Source: Microbacteriaceae bacterium
GTDB taxonomy: Bacteria; Actinomycetota; Actinomycetes; Actinomycetales; Microbacteriaceae
Direction: 5' to 3'
NCBI GenBank assembly: GCA_004297935.1
Contig: SCRE01000008.1
Location: 310,001-374,000 of the forward strand
DNA: 64,000 nt
Under the pieces are notes generated by a model. That model had not been told where the DNA came from. It ran no database searches and saw only the letters and a program-made list of their open reading frames with translations. Position numbers and translations under genes: made by a program. Within the stretch, counting starts at the first letter, position 1, and each line of letters opens with the position of its first letter. Positions 43,619 to 52,421 of the stretch are shown here, piece by piece.

Positions 43619-44707
43619 ATGACGGTGCCAGCACTCCTCCCCCTCGCAATCGCGGCAGTGGTCCCGTCTTTCTGGGACCAGGTGTTCGCGTTCCTGGTCA
43701 ACAGCGGCTGGAAGCTCGCCCAAATCGCCGCGATCGTGCTCGGCGCGATCCTGATCAGCTGGATCCTGCGCATCATCATCCGCCGCATCGTTCATCGCAT
43801 CGTCAGCGGCGTGAAGAAGAACCAGAACGTCGAGGACACCCAGGCGTTGATGGCATCGCCTCTGGCGGCGGTCCGCGTCGTGCAGCGCACCCGCACCCTC
43901 GGCACAGTGCTCAGCAACATCGTCAACGTGGTCGTGGTGATCGTGGCCATCATTCTGATCGTCACAACGATCAATGACACCATCATCGGCTCATTTGCGC
44001 TGATGACGGCCGCGCTCGGCGCCGGCCTCGGTTTCGGTGCCCAGAACATCGTCAAGGATGTGCTCAACGGCTTGTTCATGGTGATCGAGGACCAGCTCGG
44101 CGTCGGCGATGTCGTCGACCTGGGGCCCGCCACCGGAGTCGTCGAGGTGGTCGGCATCAGGGTGACGCAGATCCGCGACGTCAACGGCACCCTCTGGTTC
44201 GTTCGCAACGGCGAGATCCTCCGTGTCGGCAACATGTCACAGGGCTGGGCCCGGGTCATCATCGATCTGGCAGTGCCCTATGACACGGATGTCGATGCGG
44301 TTCAGGAGCGGATGCTGCAGGTGGCGCAGGAACTCGCGTCGACGCCGAAGTGGCGCTCGCGTATTCTGGAGAAACCGGAACTCTGGGGTATGGAGTCCAT
44401 TTCCGATGATGCGATCGTGCTGCGGATCGTGATGAAGACCCGCACCACGGCGAAGGACGATGTCTCACGCGAATTGCGCACGCGACTGAAAGTCGCGGTG
44501 GACGAGCTGGGCATCCAGCTGCCATCGCTCAACACGGTGGTGCTCGCCGGATTCGATGGTGCCGCGAGCGTCACCGGGGCGCGGCCGCCACGCACCCGGC
44601 CGGTTACCGTGCAACCGGAATCGCAGCCCAAGAAATCGCGAGGACGCAGGCCACGTCCGGCAGACCCGGGCGCGATCACGCTCGGCCGCGAGGAGCCGCA
44701 CCAGTGA
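43619..44707 (+). CDS. mscS: Mechanosensitive ion channel, MscS family
   Basis: The 362-residue membrane protein has TM segments near 20-45 and 95-120, then the pore-lining TM3 with the glycine/alanine pattern ALMTAALGAGLGFGAQNIVKDVLNGLFMVIEDQLGVGDVV, the strongest MscS signature, and a soluble beta/alpha C-terminal domain ending in a basic, disordered tail. It relieves osmotic pressure in hypo-osmotic shock. Its stop overlaps the globin start (GTGA), so a channel and a globin are co-translated. Confidence 0.93.
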   Translation: MTVPALLPLAIAAVVPSFWDQVFAFLVNSGWKLAQIAAIVLGAILISWILRIIIRRIVHRIVSGVKKNQNVEDTQALMASPLAAVRVVQRTRTLGTVLSNIVNVVVVIVAIILIVTTINDTIIGSFALMTAALGAGLGFGAQNIVKDVLNGLFMVIEDQLGVGDVVDLGPATGVVEVVGIRVTQIRDVNGTLWFVRNGEILRVGNMSQGWARVIIDLAVPYDTDVDAVQERMLQVAQELASTPKWRSRILEKPELWGMESISDDAIVLRIVMKTRTTAKDDVSRELRTRLKVAVDELGIQLPSLNTVVLAGFDGAASVTGARPPRTRPVTVQPESQPKKSRGRRPRPADPGAITLGREEPHQ

Positions 44708-45204
44708 CGAGCACCTCGCCGCGCATCGAGCCGAGCAGCGAGCCGGCTAGCGCTCCCGAGAGCGGGCCCGGCCGAGTGCCCGCGAGCCCGGTCGTGCTGC
44801 GCACGGCCGAAAACGGCGCGGCGGCACTGGTCACGTTCTACGACCAGGTCGGTGGCCACGACACCTTTCAGAGGCTCGTGGACGTGTTCTATCGCGAGGT
44901 CGCACTCGACCCGGTGCTGAAGCCGATGTATCCGGAGGATGACCTCGGCCCGGCCGCCGACCGGCTGCGCATGTTCCTGGAGCAGTACTGGGGCGGGCCG
45001 AACACGTACAGCGAGCGTCGCGGCCATCCGCGGCTGAGGATGCGGCATCTTCCGTACAAGGTCAATCCCGACGCCCGCGACCGGTGGCTCGCCTGCATGC
45101 GCACCGCCATCGACACGCTCGAACTCTCGCCGCTGCATGCGGAAACGTTGTGGGACTACCTGGACCGCGCCGCACACGCGATGGTCAACAGTTTCGAGGA
45201 CTAG
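44704..45204 (+). CDS. glbO: Group II truncated hemoglobin (trHbO)
   Basis: The 166-residue protein has a roughly 40-residue extension then the globin fold: FYDQVGGHDTFQRLVDVFYREVALDPVLKPMYP, DRLRMFLEQYWGGPNTYSERRGHPRLRMRHLPYKV (proximal His and the YWGGP motif of group II) and RDRWLACMRTAID, the tryptophan G8. Such globins handle O2/NO; M. tuberculosis GlbO is the synteny counterpart. The GTG start overlaps the mscS stop. Confidence 0.92.
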   Translation: MTSTSPRIEPSSEPASAPESGPGRVPASPVVLRTAENGAAALVTFYDQVGGHDTFQRLVDVFYREVALDPVLKPMYPEDDLGPAADRLRMFLEQYWGGPNTYSERRGHPRLRMRHLPYKVNPDARDRWLACMRTAIDTLELSPLHAETLWDYLDRAAHAMVNSFED

Positions 45205-45231
45205 ACACCAACCGTGACGAAGGAGCCGCAG

Positions 45232-46944
45232 ATGTCTCAGAATTCAGATCAGCCCGAGCTCTCCGGCCGAGCCAGCGCGGATGCGTTCGACGCGATCATC
45301 GTCGGCGCCGGTCTGTCCGGCCTGGTCGCGGCCGCGGAGCTCGTGGATGCCGGCAAACGGATCGCGATCCTCGACCAGGAGCCGGAAGCCTCTCTCGGCG
45401 GCCAAGCGTGGTGGTCGTTCGGTGGGCTGTTCCTGATCGACTCCCCCGAACAGCGCCTGATGGGGGTGAAGGATTCCCTCGATCTGGCGCGACAGGACTG
45501 GCTCGGCAGTGCCGGCTTCGACCGTGCGGAGGACGACTGGGCGCGCAAATGGGCAGAGGCCTACCTGGAGTTCGCAGCAGGCGAGAAACGCCAGTGGCTG
45601 CGCGACAAGGGCGTGCGATTCTTCCCGGTCGTCGGCTGGGCGGAGCGCGGCGGCTATACCGCAGGCGGCCATGGCAACTCGGTCCCCCGCTTCCACATCG
45701 TCTGGGGTACAGGCCCAGGCATTCTCGCCCCATTCATCGCCCGCGTGCGCGAGGGAGCATTGTCCGGCCTCGTCACCATGCACTACCGGCACCGCATCGA
45801 CGAGCTCGTCACAGCAGACGGTGCCGTCGTCGGCGTGCGCGGCACCGTGTTGGCGCCCGACCAAGCCGAGCGCGGCACAGCCAGCAACCGCAAGAAGGCC
45901 GGCACCTTCGAACTGCGGGCGGGGGCCGTGATCGTCGCCAGCGGCGGCATCGGCGGCAACCAGGCCCTGGTGCGCAAGAACTGGCCGCAGCGCATGGGCA
46001 AGGCACCGGAGCGAATGCTCACCGGCGTGCCCGCCCACGTCGACGGGCGGATGCTCGCCATCACCAAGAAGGCCGGTGCACGACTGACGAACACCGACCG
46101 CATGTGGCATTACACGGAGGGCGTCACGAACTGGGCACCGGTCTGGGACAAGCACGGCATCCGCATCCTGCCCGGTCCGTCGTCGCTGTGGTTGGATGCG
46201 ACCGGCCACCGCCTGCCCGCGCCGCTGTTCCCGGGCTTCGACACGCTGGGCACACTCGAGCACATCCTGAAGACCGGCCATGACTACAGCTGGTTCATCC
46301 TGACCCAGAGAATCATCGAAAAGGAGTTCGCCCTTTCCGGCAGCGAGCAGAACCCCGACCTGACCGGCAAGGATCTCGGGCTTCTCGCCAAGCGGGTCAC
46401 CTCCGGTGCGCCGGGACCGGTCGAAGCGTTCAAGAGGAAAGGCGAGGACTTCGTCGTCGCTCCGACACTGCCCGAACTGCTCGCCGGCATGCAGCGGCTC
46501 TCCGACGTCCCGCTGGACTTCGGGCTTGTCGAGCGACAGATCGTCGAACGAGACCGTGAGCTCGACAACGACTTCTCGAAAGACGCACAGATCACCGCCA
46601 TCAGGGGTGCGCGCCACTACCGCGGCGACAGACTCATTCGCGTGGCCGCACCGCACAAGCTGCTCGACCCCAAGGCCGGTCCGCTGATCGCCGTGAAACT
46701 GCATATCCTGACCCGAAAAACGCTCGGCGGCATCCAGACCGACCTCGACGCACGCGCGCTGAACCCGGCGGGAGTCCCGGTTCCCGGGCTCTACGCGGTC
46801 GGTGAGGCGAGCGGATTCGGCGGAGGAGGCATCCACGGATACCGCTCGCTCGAGGGCACCTTCCTCGGCGGATGCCTGTTCACGGGCCGCCAGGCTGGTC
46901 GCGCCGTCGCGCGGCTGACACCCGCTCGCCCCGGTACGCGGTGA
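45232..46944 (+). CDS. FAD-binding dehydrogenase (fumarate reductase/KstD-like flavoprotein)
   Basis: The 570-residue flavoprotein has the FAD dinucleotide-binding motif DAIIVGAGLSGLVAAAEL (GAGLSG at 25-30), EPEASLGGQAWWSFGGLF, the middle VIVASGGIGGN segment and the C-terminal GLYAVGEASGFGGGGIHGYRSLEGTFLGGCLFTGRQAG typical of the FAD_binding_2 family. It resembles 3-ketosteroid-dehydrogenase-like proteins, but the substrate is unknown. ATG 45232 has AGGAG 6 nt upstream; a GTG at 45214 is less likely. It follows the globin gene by 27 nt. Confidence 0.88.
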   Translation: MSQNSDQPELSGRASADAFDAIIVGAGLSGLVAAAELVDAGKRIAILDQEPEASLGGQAWWSFGGLFLIDSPEQRLMGVKDSLDLARQDWLGSAGFDRAEDDWARKWAEAYLEFAAGEKRQWLRDKGVRFFPVVGWAERGGYTAGGHGNSVPRFHIVWGTGPGILAPFIARVREGALSGLVTMHYRHRIDELVTADGAVVGVRGTVLAPDQAERGTASNRKKAGTFELRAGAVIVASGGIGGNQALVRKNWPQRMGKAPERMLTGVPAHVDGRMLAITKKAGARLTNTDRMWHYTEGVTNWAPVWDKHGIRILPGPSSLWLDATGHRLPAPLFPGFDTLGTLEHILKTGHDYSWFILTQRIIEKEFALSGSEQNPDLTGKDLGLLAKRVTSGAPGPVEAFKRKGEDFVVAPTLPELLAGMQRLSDVPLDFGLVERQIVERDRELDNDFSKDAQITAIRGARHYRGDRLIRVAAPHKLLDPKAGPLIAVKLHILTRKTLGGIQTDLDARALNPAGVPVPGLYAVGEASGFGGGGIHGYRSLEGTFLGGCLFTGRQAGRAVARLTPARPGTR

Positions 46945-46977
46945 GCGACTATGCCTTGAGCGACTATGCCTTGAGCG
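46942..46977. repeat. Tandem 15-bp duplication across two convergent stop codons
   Basis: TGAGCGACTATGCCT occurs at 46942-46956 and 46957-46971 and starts a third time (TGAGCG). Each copy has a TGA in frame with the FAD dehydrogenase and a TAG in frame with the minus-strand gene that ends at 46964. Confidence 0.9.
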
Positions 46978-47653
46978 TCCACGGCGCTCGGCGCACGAGG
47001 ATGTGACCGCGTCGTGTGGTCAGGCGCGTCCACGGGCCGGTCTCGAAGATCGGCACCGGTGCTTCGTCCAGAAAACCCAGGCTGACCGCGGCGAATGCGG
47101 CGCCTGCCGGCACGAAGTCGATACCGTCGATCGGCCGCCCCCACACCTCGCCGCGAACGCGCTGCACGAGCTGTTCTCCGGTGCCGGCCGGGATGACCTC
47201 GGCCACTTCGTGGATACCGGCGGCCGCCGCGGCGCTGAGCACAGCCGCACTGGTCTCCCCGACTTTCAACCAGCCGCCGCGTGGCGGTGAGATGCCGGCC
47301 CAGGTGACCGTGCTCACCTCCAACGGCACACTCACGCGGATCGGTTCAGCATCGGGGGTTGCCGCGGGGACGGCATCCGCCCCGGACACGCGCGCGAGGC
47401 GATCCAGCAGCGACCGGCTCGGCACGACCGCATCGAATGACACGGACGGGTCCGTCGCGAACGTGCGCAGGCCGAGCACCGTCGGGCTGCGGTCCAAGAG
47501 CCCGTGCGGATACAGGATCGCGGTGTACACAGCGAGCACGCCGACGCCGGCGATCAGGCGCACGGAACCGTCCTCGACACGTCCGGCGCGCGACAGATAG
47601 ACCTGGAGGTCAGAGACCGCGAGGGCGTCGACCAACGAAAATGACTGACTCAT
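46964..47653 (-). CDS. Conserved actinobacterial hypothetical protein
   Basis: The 229-residue protein has no motif I can assign. It starts MSQSFSLVDALAVSDLQVYLSRAGRVEDGSVRLIAGVGVLAVYTAILYPHGLLD and continues with VLGLRTFATDPSVSFDAVVPSRSLLDRL and a GWLKVGETSAAVLSAAAAAGIHEVAEVIPAGTG region, ending RGHILVRRAPWTLKA. It looks globular and cytoplasmic with no membrane segment. Similar proteins are widespread in actinobacteria next to thioesterase genes. It is divergent from the TesB gene; the ATG lies 6 nt behind TTTAGA, a poor -10 box. Confidence 0.75.
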   Translation of the reverse strand: MSQSFSLVDALAVSDLQVYLSRAGRVEDGSVRLIAGVGVLAVYTAILYPHGLLDRSPTVLGLRTFATDPSVSFDAVVPSRSLLDRLARVSGADAVPAATPDAEPIRVSVPLEVSTVTWAGISPPRGGWLKVGETSAAVLSAAAAAGIHEVAEVIPAGTGEQLVQRVRGEVWGRPIDGIDFVPAGAAFAAVSLGFLDEAPVPIFETGPWTRLTTRRGHILVRRAPWTLKA

Positions 47654-47733
47654 CTGCTGTCTAAACTACCTAACAGCGGCTGGGATCTCGAAACGGCCCG
47701 GCATCGCCCGACATGTGAGTAACGAAAGGCACC

Positions 47734-48627
47734 ATGACAGACCCCCCGGCAACAGACCCTCTGACAGGAATGCTCGCCGCCCTGGATCTGGCCGATACCG
47801 GCGCGCGCACCGATGAAGACATCTTCACCGGCGCCAGCCAGTGGATGCCCCACGGTCGTGTCTACGGCGGGCAGGTGCTTGCGCAGTCGCTCGTGGCCGC
47901 GATGCGCACCATCGGCGACGAACGCCGGGTGCACTCGATGCACGGGTACTTTCTGCGCGCCGGCGACATCGAACGGCCGATAACGTTCTCGGTCGACCGC
48001 ATCCACGACGGCAGGTCCTTTTCGGCCCGTCGCACCCAGGCATATCAGAACGGCGTCCCGATCCTATCGATGATCGCATCGTTCCAAGCCGATGCGGAGG
48101 GCCTCGACCACCAGGTCGCCATGCCGAGGGACCTGCCATCGCCCGACGAGCTTCCCGATGCCGCCGCCGCGCTGACCGACCTCGACCATCCCATCGGCCG
48201 TTACTGGGCGACCCAGCGTGCCTTCGACATGCGTCACATTCCGTCGCCGGTGTATCTGTCTGTCGAGGGGGCGCATGTCGCGCACCAGGCCGTGTGGTTC
48301 AAAGCGATCGGTCCGCTTCCGGATGACGACGCGCTGCACCGCGCCGCACTCGTGTTCGCGAGCGACTACACGATTCTCGAATCCGTCTTTCGCCGGCACG
48401 GGTTGGCTTGGGCCACGCCCGGACTCAAGGTCGCCAGTCTCGACCATGCCATGTGGTGGCACCGCTCCGGACGAGTCGACGACTGGCTCCTGTACGCGCA
48501 GGAGTCACCCAGCGCATCCGGCGGGCGTGGGCTCGCTCAGGGCAGGATCTATACGAGAGACGGCGTTCTGCTGGCCAGTATCGCGCAAGAAGGCATGATC
48601 CGGCTGCCGCGCACACAAGGCGCCTGA
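47734..48627 (+). CDS. tesB: Acyl-CoA thioesterase II (TesB)
   Basis: The 297-residue protein is a double-hotdog thioesterase: RVYGGQVLAQSLVAAMRT, VHSMHGYFLRAGDIERPITFSVDRIHDGRSFSARRTQAYQNG, and the C-terminal SLDHAMWWHRSGRVDDWLLYAQESPSASGGRGLAQGRIYTRDG with the catalytic Asp and Gln/Thr region. It hydrolyses fatty acyl-CoAs. ATG 47734 follows AAAGG. The stop lies in a small tandem repeat. Confidence 0.93.
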   Translation: MTDPPATDPLTGMLAALDLADTGARTDEDIFTGASQWMPHGRVYGGQVLAQSLVAAMRTIGDERRVHSMHGYFLRAGDIERPITFSVDRIHDGRSFSARRTQAYQNGVPILSMIASFQADAEGLDHQVAMPRDLPSPDELPDAAAALTDLDHPIGRYWATQRAFDMRHIPSPVYLSVEGAHVAHQAVWFKAIGPLPDDDALHRAALVFASDYTILESVFRRHGLAWATPGLKVASLDHAMWWHRSGRVDDWLLYAQESPSASGGRGLAQGRIYTRDGVLLASIAQEGMIRLPRTQGA

Positions 48628-48642
48628 GTCAATACGCTTGAG

Positions 48643-49179
48643 TCAATCGGAGGCCGGCTCCGTCTTCGACGGTGCGACCACCGAACGCGGCTCGGCCGCG
48701 GCGGGCCGGCCATGCGGGCGAAACACGATCGGCTCATCCACGTACGGCTCCCAGGCGGCCCGCTCAAGCGCGCTTACGCGGCGCGGCCGCTGTGTGGTGG
48801 CGTCCATCAGGACGATCGTCGTGCTTGCGCGCGTGTAGAGCAGGTCGGGCGCTTCGCCCTGCGGGGAATGCACCTCGTAGCAGACTTCGAGGCTTGCGCC
48901 GCCGAGCCGCGACAGCCAGATCTGCACGTCCAGGGGCGTGCGGTGGTACGGCACCGCCTTCAGATACTCGATCTCTTGGCGGGCGAGAAAGGTGAGAGTA
49001 TCGGCATCCGGGCCGCCGTTGAGCACGGCGGTCGTCGCCCCGGCGGCGCGGCCGGCGCCGTCTGCCCAGAATGCCTGGATCCTCGCTTCTTCGAGCAGGC
49101 GCAGCATCGACACGTTGTTCACATGGCCGTACGCATCCAGATCGCTCCAGCGCAAACCGATCGACACATGCAATCGCAT
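48643..49179 (-). CDS. 4HBT-type acyl-CoA thioesterase
   Basis: The 178-residue hotdog-fold protein has RWSDLDAYGHVNNVSMLRLLEEARIQAF, the DxxGHVNN signature of 4-hydroxybenzoyl-CoA thioesterases, and VPYHRTPLDVQIWLSRLG. A C-terminal stretch is Pro/Arg/Ser-rich. ATG 49179 is one nt from the ettA stop, so it is co-transcribed with ettA. This order (thioesterase, EttA-type ABC protein, SSB-like) is the same as Rv2475c-Rv2478c in M. tuberculosis. Confidence 0.9.
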   Translation of the reverse strand: MRLHVSIGLRWSDLDAYGHVNNVSMLRLLEEARIQAFWADGAGRAAGATTAVLNGGPDADTLTFLARQEIEYLKAVPYHRTPLDVQIWLSRLGGASLEVCYEVHSPQGEAPDLLYTRASTTIVLMDATTQRPRRVSALERAAWEPYVDEPIVFRPHGRPAAAEPRSVVAPSKTEPASD

Positions 49180-49180
49180 G

Positions 49181-50863
49181 TCAGTCCCTGGTGAGCTTGC
49201 GATACGCGGAGCGGTGCGGCTTGGCAGCATCCGGTCCGAGTCGCTCGACCTTGTTCTGTTCGTACGACTCGAAGTTGCCCTCGAACCAGTACCAGTTCGC
49301 CGGATCCGGCTCCGTCCCCTCATAGGCCAGGATGTGCGTGGCGATACGGTCGAGGAACCAGCGATCGTGCGTGATCACCACTGCGCAGCCCGGGAATTCG
49401 AGCAGCGCATTCTCCAGGCTCGACAACGTCTCGACGTCGAGGTCGTTGGTCGGCTCGTCGAGCAGCAGCAGATTGCCGCCCTGCTTGAGCGTCAGCGCGA
49501 GGTTCAGGCGGTTGCGCTCGCCGCCGGAGAGCACCCCGGCCTTCTTCTGCTGATCGGCGCCTTTGAAGCCGAACGTCGACACGTATGCGCGCGAGGGCAC
49601 TTCCGTCTTTCCGACCTGGATGTAGTCCAGGCCCTCCGAGACGACCTCCCACAGCGTCTTGTTCGGGTCGATGCCACCGCGCGACTGGTCGACGTAGGAG
49701 ATCTCGACGGTCTCGCCGACCTTGAGCTCACCGGCGTCGAGCGGTTCGAGACCGACGATCGTCTTGAACAGGGTGGTCTTGCCGACTCCGTTCGGCCCGA
49801 TGATGCCGACGATTCCGTTGCGCGGCAGCGAGAAGCTCAGCCCGTCGATCAGGATGCGCTCGCCGAAGCCCTTCTGCAGCCTCTCGGCCTCCAGCACCAC
49901 CTGGCCGAGCCGCGGCCCCGGCGGAATCTGGATCTCCTCGAAGTCGAGCTTCTTCGTGCGCTCTGCCTCCGCCGCCATCTCCTCATAGCGAGACAGGCGG
50001 GCTTTGGACTTGGCTTGGCGCCCCTTGGCGTTGCTGCGCACCCAGTCGAGCTCGTCGGCCAAACGCTTCGCCATCTTCTGGTCTTTCTTGCCCTGAACCT
50101 GCAGGCGCTCCTGCTTCTTCTCCAGGTACGTGGAGTAGTTGCCCTCGTATGGATACAGGTGGCCGCGATCGACTTCGGCGATCCATTCGGCGACATGGTC
50201 GAGGAAATACCGGTCGTGAGTCACGGCGAGAACGGCACCGTGATACTGCGCCAGGTGCTGCTCGAGCCACAGGACGCTTTCCGCGTCGAGGTGGTTCGTC
50301 GGCTCATCCAGCAGCAAAAGGTCCGGCTTCTGCAGCAGCAGCTTGCACAACGCAACACGTCGCTTCTCACCGCCCGACAGCACGGAGACGGGCGCATCCG
50401 ATGGTGGGCAGCGCAGGGCGTCCATCGCCTGTTCCAGCTGCGAGTCGAGGTCCCACGCGTCGGCCGCGTCGATCTTCTCCTGCAGCGTTCCCATCTCCGC
50501 CAGCAATGCGTCGAAGTCGGCGTCGGGCTCGGCCATCGCGGCGGAGATCTCGTTGAAGCGGTCGACATGCTGTTTGATCTCGCCGAGCCCCTCCTGCACG
50601 TTCTCCAGGACGGTCTTCGTCTCGTCGAGCACCGGCTCCTGCATCAGGATGCCGACGCTGTAGCCGGGGCTCAGTTTCGCCTCGCCGTTGCTGGGCGTGT
50701 CCAGACCGGCCATGATCTTCAGGATCGTGGACTTTCCTGCGCCGTTCGGGCCGACCACACCGATCTTCGCGCCGGGCAGGAAAGCCATCGTCACGTCATC
50801 GAGGATGAGCTTGTCACCGACCGCCTTGCGGGCGCGGACCATCGAGTAAATGTATTCGGCCAT
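49181..50863 (-). CDS. ettA: Energy-dependent translational throttle protein EttA (ABC-F)
   Basis: The 560-residue ABC-F protein has two ATPase domains with Walker A GPNGAGKST and GPNGVGKTT, LSGGE(K/R) signatures (SVLSGGEKRRVALC, GVLSGGERNRLNLA), and the interdomain linker with an arm. It binds the ribosomal E site and couples translation to energy state. MAEYIYSMVRARKAVGDK at 50863 matches EttA; the start is 7 nt behind TAGACT (50876-50871). Confidence 0.96.
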   Translation of the reverse strand: MAEYIYSMVRARKAVGDKLILDDVTMAFLPGAKIGVVGPNGAGKSTILKIMAGLDTPSNGEAKLSPGYSVGILMQEPVLDETKTVLENVQEGLGEIKQHVDRFNEISAAMAEPDADFDALLAEMGTLQEKIDAADAWDLDSQLEQAMDALRCPPSDAPVSVLSGGEKRRVALCKLLLQKPDLLLLDEPTNHLDAESVLWLEQHLAQYHGAVLAVTHDRYFLDHVAEWIAEVDRGHLYPYEGNYSTYLEKKQERLQVQGKKDQKMAKRLADELDWVRSNAKGRQAKSKARLSRYEEMAAEAERTKKLDFEEIQIPPGPRLGQVVLEAERLQKGFGERILIDGLSFSLPRNGIVGIIGPNGVGKTTLFKTIVGLEPLDAGELKVGETVEISYVDQSRGGIDPNKTLWEVVSEGLDYIQVGKTEVPSRAYVSTFGFKGADQQKKAGVLSGGERNRLNLALTLKQGGNLLLLDEPTNDLDVETLSSLENALLEFPGCAVVITHDRWFLDRIATHILAYEGTEPDPANWYWFEGNFESYEQNKVERLGPDAAKPHRSAYRKLTRD

Positions 50864-50870
50864 GGCGAAC

Positions 50871-50876
50871 AGTCTA
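50871..50876 (-). promoter_or_regulatory. -10 box TAGACT, leaderless start at 50863
   Basis: On the minus strand TAGACT is followed by GTTCGCC and ATG 50863. Confidence 0.7.
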
Positions 50877-50928
50877 TTCGGGCGCGACGACGCGTCCTGC
50901 CAGTGCGGCGCCGGGCTTCTCTGCCGCG

Positions 50929-51477
50929 CTACCAGTCGATCGGCGAGGTGTCGCCGATCAGACAATTGCCGGTCGAGACCGGCTTGGCGACCTCACTGTG
51001 ATAACCGACGCCGTTCGGCCCGTACTGCCCGATCAGGCACTGGCCGTTGAACCGCACCGAAAACTGAATCGACCCGGGTGTCAAACCAATCGTGGTCTTG
51101 TCGGCAGTCACCTGCATGTCTGCCTTGGCGAAGCCTGCCGCGACCAGCGCGTCGATGAAGTCTCGGCCGATCGGCTCCGGGTGCGCCGCCAGGGTCTTCT
51201 GGTTGACGAAGTCGAAGTACGCCCGGTTGTCCGCCGCGCTCAGTCCGGAGCGCAGCGTCGGCGCCGGGGCCGGCGTAGCCGTTCTGCTTGGCGTCTCCGT
51301 TCGGGTCGGGATCGAGGTCGAAGCCGATGTCGATGTCGCATTCGGCGTCGACGGTGAGCCGGTGCAGCCGGCGAGGGTGATCGCCAATACGATGCTGGTC
51401 GCCGTTGCGAGAAACAGCCGTGATCGCCTGAGAGGCACGCACGAACGCCCGCGCGGGTTCCCTGACGAGCGCAGCAT
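50929..51477 (-). CDS. Small lipoprotein
   Basis: The 182-residue product has a basic N-terminus, a hydrophobic segment and the lipobox LAITLAGCTGS, followed by a Thr/Ser/Pro-rich spacer (about 50 residues) and a compact C-terminal domain (ADNRAYFDFVNQKTLAAHP...VTADKTTIGLTPGSIQFSVRFNGQCLIGQYG...GNCLIGDTSPIDW), with two Cys in QCLIGQYG and NCLIGD possibly forming a disulfide. It resembles a small Microbacteriaceae lipoprotein domain of unknown function. ATG 51477 is chosen for CGGAGA 4 nt upstream; 51540 and 51555 are alternatives. Confidence 0.75.
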   Translation of the reverse strand: MLRSSGNPRGRSCVPLRRSRLFLATATSIVLAITLAGCTGSPSTPNATSTSASTSIPTRTETPSRTATPAPAPTLRSGLSAADNRAYFDFVNQKTLAAHPEPIGRDFIDALVAAGFAKADMQVTADKTTIGLTPGSIQFSVRFNGQCLIGQYGPNGVGYHSEVAKPVSTGNCLIGDTSPIDW

Positions 51478-51602
51478 TCTCCGACGCACCTTTCCCGACA
51501 CGTTCTCGGCGCGCCGGTACGAGTCTAGAGGCACGCTCATATGAGCCCGCTGCAACGACGAGCGCTACGCCGGGGCACTGCTCCCCCCGCTGCTCCCGCG
51601 CG

Positions 51603-52142
51603 CTATTCCCCGACGAGCACGGCGGCCCTGTCGTCTACTGCCACGTCCGGCTCGCCAGCGGCGTCGCCAGCGGTGTCGACGGAATCTGCCCAGCCGTTTC
51701 CGTCGATCACCGTCGATGCGTTCTCGTCGGGATCGAAGGTGGCAGTCACGACAGGTTCGGCGGTGCCATCGCCTACAGTCGCCGACTTGATCGTTCTGCT
51801 GTACACGGCCGTGCCCCAGGTGAGGTCGTGCCCGACCGAGTCCGCTGTGATCTCGACGACGGTTCCCGAGCGCTCTTGAGACGTCCACTCGCGGATTCGC
51901 ATCCGCCCCATCACGATCACGCGATCGCCTTTCTTGACGGACTGGATCAGGTTGAGCGCCAGGTGCCGGAAAGCGGTGACGGTGAACCAGTTGGTCTCGC
52001 CATACTCCCAGACCTTGCTCTCCCTGTTGAACTTTCTCGGTGTGGATGCCAGACGGAAACTGATCAGGGCCACCCCCTCGCCTGTCGCGCTGTGCGTCGG
52101 CTCCGTTGCCACGAGCCCGGTAGTCGAAAAACTGTCGATCAT
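51603..52142 (-). CDS. ssb: Single-stranded DNA-binding protein paralogue (SSBb-like)
   Basis: The 179-residue protein has an OB fold (LVATEPTHSATGEGVALISFRLASTPRKFNRESKVWEYGETNWFTVTAFRHLALNLIQSVKKGDRVIVMGRMRIREW), the SSB core. Its C-terminal tail is short and acidic but ends VAVDDRAAVLVGE and lacks the DDxPF tip that recruits partners. It lies near ettA as Rv2478c does, so it is probably the SSBb-type paralogue, not the essential SSB, which is usually next to rpsF/rplI. ATG 52142 follows AAGGAGGATC. Confidence 0.88.
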   Translation of the reverse strand: MIDSFSTTGLVATEPTHSATGEGVALISFRLASTPRKFNRESKVWEYGETNWFTVTAFRHLALNLIQSVKKGDRVIVMGRMRIREWTSQERSGTVVEITADSVGHDLTWGTAVYSRTIKSATVGDGTAEPVVTATFDPDENASTVIDGNGWADSVDTAGDAAGEPDVAVDDRAAVLVGE

Positions 52143-52408
52143 GAGATCCTCCTTGTGCGTTGTACCCCGCTGTGTGCGAGGCACGAGACCCGCGAACCGG
52201 CGCTCGTGCCAGATTCTCCCGCCGATCGCGGGCCTCGTGAACACCAAGCCTGGACGTCGCACCGGCCGGGTGGGAGCCTCGGCAGCGGATCAGTGGACAG
52301 GCATTTCGCATGGGCACTGTTGGGGTCAAGAACGGCCGGGAACAAGCACGGTCGGGGCGACCAGCGCTGTTCGCGGAGCGCCTCCGGGGAAAACGGGCGC
52401 ACTGGGCG

Positions 52409-52414
52409 TAGTGT
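52409..52414 (+). promoter_or_regulatory. -10 box TAGTGT, leaderless start at 52422
   Basis: TAGTGT is followed by GCGGGCC and ATG 52422. Confidence 0.65.
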
Positions 52415-52421
52415 GCGGGCC

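Noticed and set aside
46964-47653. A leaderless TANNNT start for the minus-strand hypothetical gene
   Set aside because: The nearest match is TTTAGA or TAGACA at less usual spacing; not included in the leaderless set.
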